Positions 29,102 through 38,036 of a stretch of DNA of 50,311 nt are shown here, one piece after another; the stretch's first letter is position 1; each line of letters starts with the position of its first letter. Position numbers and translations under genes: made by a program. The notes under the pieces were generated by a model. It saw only the letters and a list, made by a program, of their open reading frames with translations, had not been told where the DNA came from and did no database searches. Source of the DNA: a virus; IMG/VR virus record IMGVR_UViG_3300008267_000221, positions 1-50,311 of that record. The stretch is one strand, 5' to 3'.

Positions 29102-30003
29102 TATTTGTAAGAGATTTGAGCAGGAGCTGTTATAAATTGACTTACTAGGTGAGCATCAGATCTGTTATCTAGGATGTGTCTTACTTTTAGTTCTTTAGCT
29201 CTGAGGGGTTCTTTTTTAAATGATCTTTTTCCATAATCCATATTCGATTGATTTACAATCTTATCTACTGACATAGAAGAACAGCAGTCTGTTATAAACA
29301 AAGGTACGGATTTATTTTTAACTAATGACCAAAAAGTGTTATATTGATAAAAATTATCTGATTTTGTATATGTAATAACTTTACTATTAGGATTGTATAT
29401 GGGGTATTTCATATACTCCTTTAAGTTGTTCATGGGTTTTGGTACGAGCTCTAGAATACCAGAAGACTGTTGCCCATTGTATAAGACTGCTTTATTAAAC
29501 CATCTATCATCTGTTTCCACCCTAGCATTATCATTCCATACACCATCTGTGTTTGAAAAATACTTATAAGCTTTGGTGTAGTCTTTTACATTCTGTAGGA
29601 TTTCATCCTGGAATTGATAGGAGAATGGATATTCTATAATGTATGGTTCTATGTTTCCATAGAAGTAGTTATATAGGACAGGGTTTGTCAAGTGCCTCCA
29701 GAGAGTTGCTGTGTTCTTATTTTCAAATCCTATTGTAGCAAGCTGTGCTGTATCATACTGTAGAACAGAAACTCTAATTTCTCCTGCACACTTACCAACA
29801 CACCCACCTAGAGATTTAATAATCACCACACTAACATTCTTATCCACTATATATGACATCCCACTAATAAGATCTTTCTTAGATACTTTTTCTGATAAGA
29901 CATTTCCATAGTTGTCTGTAACAGAAAAAGGACCTGTGCGTAAACCTGCTTTAGTCAGTTTTACCACTATAATCTTTTCATTTGGTGCTAATTGTATTTC
30001 CAT
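29101..30003 (-). CDS. Muzzle (tail nozzle) C-terminal segment fused to a decoration domain
   Basis: This is a 300-residue protein. The start chosen is the ATG at 30003, which overlaps the previous stop as TAATG; an upstream in-frame start at 30036 is less likely. Residues 1-85 form a beta-type domain (GPFSVTDNYGN, then SYIVDKN) that resembles the N-terminus of the 247-residue decoration protein (DTGPFNLYSN, SYIVPDG). From about residue 95 (TLWRHLTNPVLYNYFYGN) the text resembles the C-terminal part of T7 gp12-like tail nozzle proteins, with DDRWFNKAVLYNGQQSSG and RSFKKEPLRAKELKVRHIL. I therefore read it as the last piece of the muzzle encoded upstream at 31225-35829, now a separate polypeptide. 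The muzzle relationship is inferred from remembered family patterns and from order; alignment would settle it. Confidence 0.6.
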   Translation of the reverse strand: MEIQLAPNEKIIVVKLTKAGLRTGPFSVTDNYGNVLSEKVSKKDLISGMSYIVDKNVSVVIIKSLGGCVGKCAGEIRVSVLQYDTAQLATIGFENKNTATLWRHLTNPVLYNYFYGNIEPYIIEYPFSYQFQDEILQNVKDYTKAYKYFSNTDGVWNDNARVETDDRWFNKAVLYNGQQSSGILELVPKPMNNLKEYMKYPIYNPNSKVITYTKSDNFYQYNTFWSLVKNKSVPLFITDCCSSMSVDKIVNQSNMDYGKRSFKKEPLRAKELKVRHILDNRSDAHLVSQFITAPAQISYK

Positions 30004-30908
30004 TATGGTATTGCTGTTGTAGTAGTTGTTGTACAATCGTCATTTGTTGTGCAAGATGTATTTCCTCCAGATACAGTTACACCGCTTCCCACTGCTAAGT
30101 TCATATTTGTAACACATATATTAATTGTTGTTGATGCAGGAATGTTATAATTAATTGTCTCACCAGCACAATTTACATAAACAAGAGGAACTTCACATAA
30201 TGTAGTGTTTGTTAACTCATAACAGAAACAAGTGGTACATCCAGGACCATATAATGATACAGTTACATCACCTGGTGTAAATGGTTCTGTAGAAGAACAA
30301 AGTTTTATAACAGGCTCTGTACAAGAACAAATTTGATAGTATTCACGATCTATATTTACCTCAACTTCTGCACCAGTTGTACAATCTGTATAAGATGCAA
30401 CATGTATAGTTGACGTAGGATTATTTATAATGTATGTTGAGCACAAAGGACAAATGGTTGTTGTTGTACTAGTTGTACAGTTAAAAGTTGTTGTTGAAGA
30501 TGTTGTACTAGTTGTAACAGGAGGAGTGATATCAATAGCACTACCTTCAAGATCACAATCTAGAGATACAACTTGACCGCTAATATCACAACCAAGAGTG
30601 GTTGATGTTGTAGTTGTAGAAGGTGCAGGTTTACAATCTATACATTTAGTTGTTGATGTTGATGTTGTAGGAACAAATGGAACTTCTTCACCAGCAATAG
30701 CCTCAATATCACATCCTCCATTCAATCCTGAATAGAAGAAGTTGTTCTCTCCTATATAAAAATTTGGAATATATGTATGGAAAGAAATCCAACTCTTTGT
30801 ATTCATATTGAATGAAAGAGTCCAGGATTTATTACAGAAATAGTCAGGATCTGTAACATCCACTACAGTTCTAATTGTTATAGGTATTAAATTATTTTGA
30901 TCAGACAT
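30003..30908 (-). CDS. Split-muzzle segment carrying Thr-rich linkers and Cys-rich modules
   Basis: This is a 301-residue protein. Residues about 20-65 (DYFCNKSWTLSFNMNTKSW and SFHTYIPNFYIGENNFFYS) look like a nozzle/muzzle segment. After residue 80 come Thr/Ser-rich linkers alternating with small Cys-rich modules. Two modules share the pattern DC-x-G, about ten to fifteen residues, I-C, then a glycine-rich strand; the last ends NDDC followed by six Thr and AIP. The start codon is in the same frame as the preceding 118-residue ORF, separated from it only by the stop TAA and one AAG codon. The stop overlaps the next start as TAATG. The modules probably form surface decorations on the tail nozzle. 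Whether the piece is made separately or by readthrough is unknown. Confidence 0.55.
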   Translation of the reverse strand: MSDQNNLIPITIRTVVDVTDPDYFCNKSWTLSFNMNTKSWISFHTYIPNFYIGENNFFYSGLNGGCDIEAIAGEEVPFVPTTSTSTTKCIDCKPAPSTTTTSTTLGCDISGQVVSLDCDLEGSAIDITPPVTTSTTSSTTTFNCTTSTTTTICPLCSTYIINNPTSTIHVASYTDCTTGAEVEVNIDREYYQICSCTEPVIKLCSSTEPFTPGDVTVSLYGPGCTTCFCYELTNTTLCEVPLVYVNCAGETINYNIPASTTINICVTNMNLAVGSGVTVSGGNTSCTTNDDCTTTTTTAIP

Positions 30909-30911
30909 CTT

Positions 30912-31268
30912 TTATAATTCTGGGTTACTTATTGATGAACAAGCCTCAGCACAACTTGTATATCCTCCAGAGAAATCATTAACTCCATATATAGGAGAAG
31001 TTATAGCTGGGGACATAACTTTGTATATTACATTCAATGGAGGTGTAGAACTTGTATAAAAATTACCAACTGTAAGATTTGCATTAGGATCAATCTCTGA
31101 ACAAACAGTTGTTGTACCAATAGGAACAGTACATCCAAAAGGACCATCACAATCATACATTTCAGCAACATATGATTTTACAGAAGGAATTGCTGTTGTT
31201 GATGAAGAACTAGTGGTAGATGTACTAGAAGATGTGGAAGATGTAACACACTCTATATGTTGTACCAA
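30912..31268 (-). CDS. Fragment: Thr-linked decoration module split from the muzzle by a frameshift
   Basis: This open frame begins with a TTG directly after a TAA in its own frame and overlaps the end of the 1,534-residue muzzle ORF by 44 bases in a +1 frame. It opens with a Thr/Ser-rich linker (TSSTSSSTSTTSSSSTTAIP), exactly what is expected to follow the Cys-rich module with which the muzzle ORF ends. It then encodes a small beta-type module with several Cys residues. Joining the frames near the TGT-TAC codons at about 31240 restores one continuous protein. I think this is part of the muzzle gene rather than an independent gene with a TTG start. A sequencing indel, a real frameshift mutation or recoding are all possible. 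Confidence 0.5.
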   Translation of the reverse strand: MVQHIECVTSSTSSSTSTTSSSSTTAIPSVKSYVAEMYDCDGPFGCTVPIGTTTVCSEIDPNANLTVGNFYTSSTPPLNVIYKVMSPAITSPIYGVNDFSGGYTSCAEACSSISNPEL

Positions 31269-34200
31269 TTACACTTGGTATACTATCAAATTGACGATTG
31301 CCTAAACAATCTACCCATGAAAATGGAACCCTACCTCCACAAGTATTATTAAGAACTTCAAACTCTATACAGAAACAAGGATTAGGAATCTTTGTTGTAG
31401 AAGATGTAGAAGTGGGAATTGTACTGGTTGAAGTGGTTGTGGGGCAATAGAAAGCAACTTCTTCTATGTAGAACTCTTTAGTGGTTTCATCATACTTAAC
31501 CCTTGGATCAATAGGAATGTAGTCAAGCTTTGTTAGAATCACTCTATCATATTTGCTATCATATACACCATGTAGCCCTATTCCATTGAAATGATTATCT
31601 GTATCAGCGTTAGGGAAATATCTTAAGATTTCAAATGCAAGATGGTCTGTAAAGAACCTGTTAAGCCCTGAACCAAATCCTGAAAGATCTGTAGCTTGAT
31701 TACCTCCAAGAAGGAAAACTTGTCCTCTCTTAGCATCAGCTGTTATCTGTCCTTGAGGGATCTTGAGCAACATTTTGTTCTGACTTCCTACATAACCAAG
31801 ATCTGTTTCTGCAAAATCTATAGGAGGAGCACTTTTGAATAGAGTGTCATTACCAAGATAGGCAGCTTGAGGATTACTTGTTTGTACTGTAAGTAGGGTG
31901 TTGTACAATAATGACTTGTTCTCAAACCTAGCTAGAACAGCTCTGTTCTGAATACCATCAAGAGAAATAAGACCTCCATAGTTCTGAGGGAAATCAAATG
32001 ATGATATTGGACGATATATTAACCAGCTATTTACAACATCATCTACAAAACTTTGCTGACGATCAGAATATATAGCTCTGAATGGAAAATATGTATTACA
32101 AAGTCTTGGTTCCCAATCTATAGGAAGATGGGTAAAGAAGTTCTCTTTATTCTGTTTAGAATAAGTTACATTGTAATAGTATGTATTATCTTGGGCTATT
32201 GTTACAAAGCTCTCTTGAAACCAATCATCAGGAATATCTGTACTTACGTGAGGCCAGAAGTCTCCTTCTTTATTATTAAATGCTTGTCTAAGATCTGTAT
32301 TAACACTTGACTCACAATAGAAGTTTGGAATACCGTAAGCAAACAAATAGAAATATCCATCATAATATGTTTCTGTAGTTCCAGCATCCACTTGTCCAGG
32401 TGAGTTAGCTGGTCCACTAAAACAGTCAAAGTTGTGAGCTTTGTATGAGATTATGTTAGCAAATGTTTTTCCATTATATGTATAGTCTTCTAGAATAGAT
32501 CTTGATGAATGCCAATATTTAGGATAGCCAACATTACCAATTTCATCATAGAATATATCAGAATCATCAGGTGCACCTACACGATTATCTATGAAGAATG
32601 GAAGTTTTGTTTTAAATGTAAATCTAGAGATGAATGTATCACCACCAAATACTACAGCTTGAGATTTTAAGTTTGTACTAAAGTCTAATTGGAATCCTGT
32701 ATCTATTGTATTGTAAGAATACATCTGACCCCATTGATTAACAAACTCATTTTTCAAAGAAGCATAGTATGCTACTGTTGTTATATCTTGAGGTTTATTA
32801 GGAGCATTACAAGCATTTCTATCAGATATTGCAAATCTAGAAACATCTTCTATTAATCTAAATCCTCCTGAAGGATTCAAACTAGGTGTATCGCATGGGA
32901 ATGGAAGAGTTGATTTTTCAGTGTCTGTTTTTAAATATACAGAAGATTCTCTATTCCAGTTGTTGATATTAAAGGTATCACCAATTGATTGTACACCAGG
33001 AATAAGATATTGAGAGATTTCAAGATCTCTTTGCTTAACTCCAAGATCATTAGGTATAGCTGCACTATAATCATAACTAGCTATAGAGTTGAATGATTGT
33101 GCATAGTTTCTTCTTGTAATACCATTTATATAAATAGTGAGATAGGCTTGATATGCTGTAAAAGCACCTGTAGCATCTGTTACACCATCAACTGTTGCTA
33201 CATTAAATGAAGAATCTAATGATTTTACTTGTGCTTCCTTACTTAAGAGTTTGTATGTAGCATTGTTTCTAACTTGTACAAAATGTGCTCTACCAGCACC
33301 ATACATTGCACTCTCAAGTTTAAGAATTCTTCCTAAGAAAGGTTGTCCAAATGATGTCTCAGGAGAGTTGAAGATTTGTCTGTATTTTAAATCTTCATCA
33401 GTAAATGCACTTAATGGTTTATCAAGATCACATGTGCTTCCTGGATCAACTGTATCTAATAAACTCACTCTTCTTGTACAAGGACATGTCCAATTACAAT
33501 CTGCGGTATCATCAGCTACATATCCACCAACTTCAACAATTATAGAAGTTATTCCTGATGTATTATTAAATGGATCTTGTCCATCAATTGTTTGACAATT
33601 AAGACTGCTATCACCTTGCAGAAATTCTGAACGATCTATAAAATCAGTGTTATCACTTGTAAAAGGATCTTTCCAGAAAACACGATATCCTGAACAGTTT
33701 GGTAAAGCAAGTGTTGTGTATGGGAAAGGTACTGGAACAATTGGACCACAACCTGTAGCTCGATACACTTGGTAGTTTGCAGGTCCTATTATAGCACCAC
33801 CTGTAAGATGTTTAGGTCTTGTCAAAGAACATATAGTGATTGTTTCACCACTCACCATATCTTTGGATGTGGTTTTTCCTGTATTAGGATCTGTAATCTG
33901 ATAGGTTCCTGTTGTTGTACATCTTATTAACCAGGTCTTTGATTCTAATGAATATGCGTTATTATTTGCATTTATAAACTTGTCCTCATTTAAATCATTA
34001 TAAGGATAGTTGGGGAAGTAGTATTCTGTTTCTTCTCTTTTATACTTTCCTACATTTCTCAAGATACCCTTAGCAACAATAGACTTGTTTGTACTTCTAT
34101 CACCTCTCACTATCTTAAATCCAGCAATATCATTCTTTTGTTCACGAGTTAAACTTGATGCTTGAACTAATCCTTCAATTTGATCTATGTCAATCTTAAC

Positions 34201-35829
34201 TCCTATAGGAAATACTGATTCACTTGTTTGCATTTCCACTGAATACTTTCCAGCAACAATAGTTGGTGTAGCACTCTCAAATATAGGACTAACTAGAACA
34301 TCTGGAAACTTGTGATGCCTAATAGGTTTGTTAGCAAGTTCTCCCCATACAAGTTCATTACAAGGGTAAACTTCTTCAGATTCCCAATATGCAAACTCAC
34401 CAAATTTATATGGTGTAGCATTACCAATAGGATCTCCTGCAGCATTCCCTGCTACAGAGGCTGTATTATAAATCTTCCAATAAGGACTATATCCTATTCC
34501 TGTTCCTGGATCTACGTATGAAGGAGTTCCTACAAAATCATTATTTGTAGAAGGAACATCTGGCACACCTATTTCATTAGGTCCAAGTTCTCTTCCAGGA
34601 ATATGAAAACCTTCTGTTTGTTTACCATTCTTCAAGAGGAATACAATCTCAAATGCATACACTTCATCTCTAAGATAGCCTCTTAGGTTTGTAGCATTGA
34701 GTTCATCAGAATAGTTCTCGGTAGCAGGGATTTTGTATGTCTGCCATTGAAGCTGAATTTGGTTAGCTATTCTTTGATAGTTAACCTTATCTATGGATGT
34801 TAGATTATCCCAGATTAGAAGATCTTGCACAGCAGTGAGATCTTGAGCTATTTCATAATATGGAAACTTCTCAAATATATCATTGATGGTAAGTCTAACT
34901 TGTTCTTGATTCTGTCCAGTGTAAGTGACTCTTCTTTCGCTATCATCAATAAAGTATGTACCAACTAGCTCTACAGAGGTGATGTTATTAATAGTCTTTA
35001 TTACAGCTAAGTTGAAATACTTAAAATACCCTGTAACATCAATGTTGTTAATACTTAATACAATTGTCTTACCCACCTCATAATTAAAATTAGGAGTGGT
35101 AAGATTAATATCAGCAATAGGGGTGGGATTTGTAACAGAGAAATAAGATGTATAACCATCTCCTACAGAGTCACAATATTGAATAGCAAATTGATATGTA
35201 CCAGCAATTAAAGATCCACCTGTTGTAACATCTGTAACAGAAAGTTGTGGGATATCAAAGTCTGGTTGTATGTTAAGTTTATTACAATCAATAATAGGAA
35301 TAGTCTCATTAGCACAAACATCTGTTCCTGGTTTAACTGTATAAATACTTGTAACATCATCTAAGTTTAAGAACCTTCTTTGATTTAGTCCATCTGTCCA
35401 ATAAATCTCTGTAGTGCAATTTGTGATTTTGTGTACAGCCTTATGTATTGGATATTGAATATCAAAGTTTAAACAATCAGCATTAACATATGTATGATAG
35501 ATACAATCATTGTTCAACATAAATCCTATCTCAGATTTCTTAAGATCAGGATTAGCTAAGAAGAATACATGCTTGTTTTGTTCTGCAATAAAATGTTCAC
35601 CTATTACATGATATCCTGTTGGAAAGTCTAAACAAAACTCATTACCAGGTTCATTCTGGTAGTTTACAGAGTTTGCATCAAAATTCTCAACAGAAGCATT
35701 CAATGCATAGCTTAGAGTTCCTTTTGGTATCTGATTCACAGACTGGTCCATATTCATACCAGTTCTACCATTATTATACTCAAGCTTTACATTTCCAGCA
35801 CCTAATGATTGTTCTTGTTCTTCAGCCAT
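31225..35829 (-). CDS. Muzzle/tail stabilisation protein (T7 gp12-like nozzle), main part
   Basis: This 1,534-residue protein has the start typical of phage nozzle and tail stabilisation proteins (NNGRTGMNMDQSVNQIPKGT followed by YALNA). It continues with beta-propeller-like repeats rich in Asn, Thr, Tyr and Asp. Late in the protein DRVILTKLDYIPID marks the conserved region before the nozzle's terminal part. After VAFYCP a Thr/Ser-rich linker and a partial Cys-rich module follow (CFCIEFEV, SWVDCLGNRQ), and the frame ends at a TAG inside the next Thr-rich linker, consistent with a frameshift. It starts 11 bases after the 325-residue tube-like protein. In podoviruses this protein closes the tail tip and directs adsorption-triggered release. 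The call is strong from size, N-terminal pattern and gene order. Confidence 0.75.
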   Translation of the reverse strand: MAEEQEQSLGAGNVKLEYNNGRTGMNMDQSVNQIPKGTLSYALNASVENFDANSVNYQNEPGNEFCLDFPTGYHVIGEHFIAEQNKHVFFLANPDLKKSEIGFMLNNDCIYHTYVNADCLNFDIQYPIHKAVHKITNCTTEIYWTDGLNQRRFLNLDDVTSIYTVKPGTDVCANETIPIIDCNKLNIQPDFDIPQLSVTDVTTGGSLIAGTYQFAIQYCDSVGDGYTSYFSVTNPTPIADINLTTPNFNYEVGKTIVLSINNIDVTGYFKYFNLAVIKTINNITSVELVGTYFIDDSERRVTYTGQNQEQVRLTINDIFEKFPYYEIAQDLTAVQDLLIWDNLTSIDKVNYQRIANQIQLQWQTYKIPATENYSDELNATNLRGYLRDEVYAFEIVFLLKNGKQTEGFHIPGRELGPNEIGVPDVPSTNNDFVGTPSYVDPGTGIGYSPYWKIYNTASVAGNAAGDPIGNATPYKFGEFAYWESEEVYPCNELVWGELANKPIRHHKFPDVLVSPIFESATPTIVAGKYSVEMQTSESVFPIGVKIDIDQIEGLVQASSLTREQKNDIAGFKIVRGDRSTNKSIVAKGILRNVGKYKREETEYYFPNYPYNDLNEDKFINANNNAYSLESKTWLIRCTTTGTYQITDPNTGKTTSKDMVSGETITICSLTRPKHLTGGAIIGPANYQVYRATGCGPIVPVPFPYTTLALPNCSGYRVFWKDPFTSDNTDFIDRSEFLQGDSSLNCQTIDGQDPFNNTSGITSIIVEVGGYVADDTADCNWTCPCTRRVSLLDTVDPGSTCDLDKPLSAFTDEDLKYRQIFNSPETSFGQPFLGRILKLESAMYGAGRAHFVQVRNNATYKLLSKEAQVKSLDSSFNVATVDGVTDATGAFTAYQAYLTIYINGITRRNYAQSFNSIASYDYSAAIPNDLGVKQRDLEISQYLIPGVQSIGDTFNINNWNRESSVYLKTDTEKSTLPFPCDTPSLNPSGGFRLIEDVSRFAISDRNACNAPNKPQDITTVAYYASLKNEFVNQWGQMYSYNTIDTGFQLDFSTNLKSQAVVFGGDTFISRFTFKTKLPFFIDNRVGAPDDSDIFYDEIGNVGYPKYWHSSRSILEDYTYNGKTFANIISYKAHNFDCFSGPANSPGQVDAGTTETYYDGYFYLFAYGIPNFYCESSVNTDLRQAFNNKEGDFWPHVSTDIPDDWFQESFVTIAQDNTYYYNVTYSKQNKENFFTHLPIDWEPRLCNTYFPFRAIYSDRQQSFVDDVVNSWLIYRPISSFDFPQNYGGLISLDGIQNRAVLARFENKSLLYNTLLTVQTSNPQAAYLGNDTLFKSAPPIDFAETDLGYVGSQNKMLLKIPQGQITADAKRGQVFLLGGNQATDLSGFGSGLNRFFTDHLAFEILRYFPNADTDNHFNGIGLHGVYDSKYDRVILTKLDYIPIDPRVKYDETTKEFYIEEVAFYCPTTTSTSTIPTSTSSTTKIPNPCFCIEFEVLNNTCGGRVPFSWVDCLGNRQFDSIPSVIGTTYRVCYIFHIF

Positions 35830-35840
35830 TTATTATTGTA

Positions 35841-36818
35841 TTAGTTATTTCTTCTCCACCCATATCTGTTAGTTCTATTGGGGAGCTCATACATGTTAAA
35901 TCTATTGAGGTCATTCTTTATTCTTCTTTGCTTAGCATAAGCATCTTGTTTCTTAATCTCTATATCAGCCATGATGAATGCTTCTTCTGACATTTGCTTA
36001 TAGTATACAAGCTTTTGTTGTATTTGTTGGAAGGTCTCATCATTTATCTGGTTCGAGAGAGTTTCAAACATCTTATACTTAATAAAAGCTTCTATGTATT
36101 CTCTGATACGATAGTTGTCTGGAATCATTTGATTACCACTATTATCATACTCTGTAGCATAGAATATTAAATGCACCACTCCATTTCTGAAGTTAGTTAC
36201 AAACTTATTGTCTCTGATATCAAAGCTGTCAGCAGCTGAAGCTCCTGGAGTTGAAGATCTATTAGCAACTCCTGAATATCCATAGAGTTCCCAGTTATTA
36301 TTATAATCTACACCACAGTTATTTCTTGCAGAAATGTTTCCTGGCTTAAGTAGATATTCTTGTCTATAAGATCTTCCTGATTGTTGATTGGTTTTATATA
36401 CAGCTTGTATAAGTTCAGGCATACATGTACCATCACATTGAGAATTTTGACATGATGGGTTATTACAAGGTGTACCTCCTATTGTTAGAGGAGAAACTTG
36501 TATTGTGGTTTGTGAAGAGGCTTGTGAGTAGAATGAATTAGCTGTTTGATATGGATAGCCAGGAACCTCTGTACACAACCAAGCTTCTCTTACAGCAAAG
36601 AAATTATCTGGAAGTCTAGCTTCAAAGTCTTCTATATGAAGAACTTGTTCAGAAATAACATATGAAGATCTTCCTAGTTTTCTAAGACACTTATCGGTGT
36701 ATGTAGGAAACATAAGATCATCTACAGCCCCTGTATCAAAATAGCTCTTCAGCTCTTCCTTAATAGTGGAGTAGACAATCTCAGGAGATGTGAAATTGTA
36801 TTTGTAATAATAGCTCAT
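35841..36818 (-). CDS. Tail tube/ring protein (T7 gp11-like)
   Basis: This is a 325-residue protein placed immediately before the muzzle, the position of the tail tubular protein in podoviruses and crAss-like phages. The N-terminal helices (SPEIVYSTIKEELKSYFDTG, then LRKLGRSSYVI) followed by a beta segment (LPDNFFAVREAWLC) fit the adaptor/tubular fold. A Cys-rich insertion near residues 115-135 (CNNPSCQNSQCDGTC) could bind metal or form disulfides. The C-terminal helices (IREYIEAFIKYKMFETL, AYAKQRRIKNDLNRF) resemble the helical ends of tube proteins. It lies 11 bases after the IHF-like gene and 11 before the muzzle. No catalytic motif is present. The fold call is from pattern and context, not alignment. 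Confidence 0.6.
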   Translation of the reverse strand: MSYYYKYNFTSPEIVYSTIKEELKSYFDTGAVDDLMFPTYTDKCLRKLGRSSYVISEQVLHIEDFEARLPDNFFAVREAWLCTEVPGYPYQTANSFYSQASSQTTIQVSPLTIGGTPCNNPSCQNSQCDGTCMPELIQAVYKTNQQSGRSYRQEYLLKPGNISARNNCGVDYNNNWELYGYSGVANRSSTPGASAADSFDIRDNKFVTNFRNGVVHLIFYATEYDNSGNQMIPDNYRIREYIEAFIKYKMFETLSNQINDETFQQIQQKLVYYKQMSEEAFIMADIEIKKQDAYAKQRRIKNDLNRFNMYELPNRTNRYGWRRNN

Positions 36819-36829
36819 TATTTATTTAT

Positions 36830-37303
36830 TTATTTTCTCCATTCCCTGTAGAGATGTTGATACTTCTCATCAGTTTTAATGTAGTGTGAAAGCAATCTTG
36901 ATGTTGTACGAGATGGTTTGAAATACCAAAGGTCTACACCTTTAAGTCTTGCTGTATCTTTGAACCACATCCATCCAAAGAAATATCCTTCTGTGTGGTA
37001 GTTAAAATTATATATCCTTTTTCCTTTCTCTTTTGTTTTTTGCCAGTCTATTGGAAGATTTACAAACTCATCATTAAGTCCCTTCTTCTTTCTACGCTTC
37101 TTCTTATTAATAGAAAACTCACCAAACCCAAAAGGCATTTTAGCTTTATCACCAGTCTCTAATATATAGTTCTTGAAGGATTCATTGAAAGAATAGAGAA
37201 TATTTCTCCATTCATCAAATGTAAGTTTTATTGATGGGTTCTTCTTACAGAAGTTGTTGTAGTTTTCTTTACTTGCAGATCTCCAATCTATTTTTACTCT
37301 CAT
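36830..37303 (-). CDS. IHF/HU-like virion protein
   Basis: This 157-residue basic protein has a segment (residues about 46-75: LETGDKAKMPFGFGEFSINK followed by KKRRKKK) that resembles the beta-arm entry of HU/IHF proteins, where a GFG-F motif precedes basic residues. An IHF-like subunit is a known conserved member of the crAss-like structural block. The rest (TEGYFFGWMWF, then LWYFKPSRTTSRLLSHYI) is aromatic and basic. The start overlaps the preceding stop by one base (TAATG), suggesting translational coupling. Its neighbours are a ring-like protein and a tail-tube-like protein, so the fold may have been reused as a tail ring component rather than a DNA-bending protein. The assignment is moderate. 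Confidence 0.55.
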   Translation of the reverse strand: MRVKIDWRSASKENYNNFCKKNPSIKLTFDEWRNILYSFNESFKNYILETGDKAKMPFGFGEFSINKKKRRKKKGLNDEFVNLPIDWQKTKEKGKRIYNFNYHTEGYFFGWMWFKDTARLKGVDLWYFKPSRTTSRLLSHYIKTDEKYQHLYREWRK

Positions 37304-38031
37304 TAGCTTCCAGCTGGGGCATTTGGTGCTTGTCCATCTATTCCGTTATCTGTTAAATCAGTTTTTAATGTGAAGTAGGTAGATAGTAGTTTCTGAGATG
37401 TAAGTTCTAACACTTGCTTCTCTAGATAACCAGGTAGAGCGTATTCTTTATCAAGAGGGTTTTTGCACCACTCTTCATCAGTGGGTTCTCTATCTCCACA
37501 TCCACATTCAGGATACATAATCTCATTAGGAATATCTTGCTCAAAGAAAGCAGATATTCTAATTGCTTGTAACAATGGATTGCTAACATATAGATAGCCA
37601 TTCATTATCCAATAGTATTCCTCATTCTTAATGATAGGAAGTTTAAGTAGATTTATATATCTATTTATAGTTATTTCTTTCAACTTCTTACCAGCACCAC
37701 TCATTGCATTTATTGAATAAACACCTTGAATAAGATATTGGTAGTTTCCTTCAGATATGCGTGGAAGTTTAAATCTACTTCTAGCTACAGTGCAATTATC
37801 TACATATTCACAACATTCAGAAATAGGAACTTCCACCATTTCCAAACAAGGAATGGTGGTAAACAATGTACTAGTAGCCCAGAGTTTTCTTAGATTAGTT
37901 TCTCTCTTTACTAGCAATAACGTATTGTTTCTAATTTCAGATGCAATTACACGATCTGTAATTAACTCATCTGTAGAAAGCAACTTGTGCGTTCCACGAA
38001 TATCTGAAACTAATTTTCTTAATGTTGCCAT
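37303..38031 (-). CDS. Conserved crAss-like structural protein, possibly a tail ring protein
   Basis: This is a 242-residue protein lying five bases after the phosphoesterase gene and overlapping the next gene as TAATG. It has an N-terminal helix with KLVSDIRGTHKLLSTDELIT, a Cys-bearing segment (VEVPISECCEYVDNCTV) and a second Cys pair (PECGCGD), and a Pro/Ala/Gly C-terminal tail. I recognise the arrangement as that of a conserved protein of the crAss-like tail block but cannot name a biochemical activity. Its placement just before the IHF-like and tube-like proteins suggests a ring at the head-tail interface. It could equally be a head completion protein. Confidence 0.5.
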   Translation of the reverse strand: MATLRKLVSDIRGTHKLLSTDELITDRVIASEIRNNTLLLVKRETNLRKLWATSTLFTTIPCLEMVEVPISECCEYVDNCTVARSRFKLPRISEGNYQYLIQGVYSINAMSGAGKKLKEITINRYINLLKLPIIKNEEYYWIMNGYLYVSNPLLQAIRISAFFEQDIPNEIMYPECGCGDREPTDEEWCKNPLDKEYALPGYLEKQVLELTSQKLLSTYFTLKTDLTDNGIDGQAPNAPAGS

Positions 38032-38036
38032 GTTAT

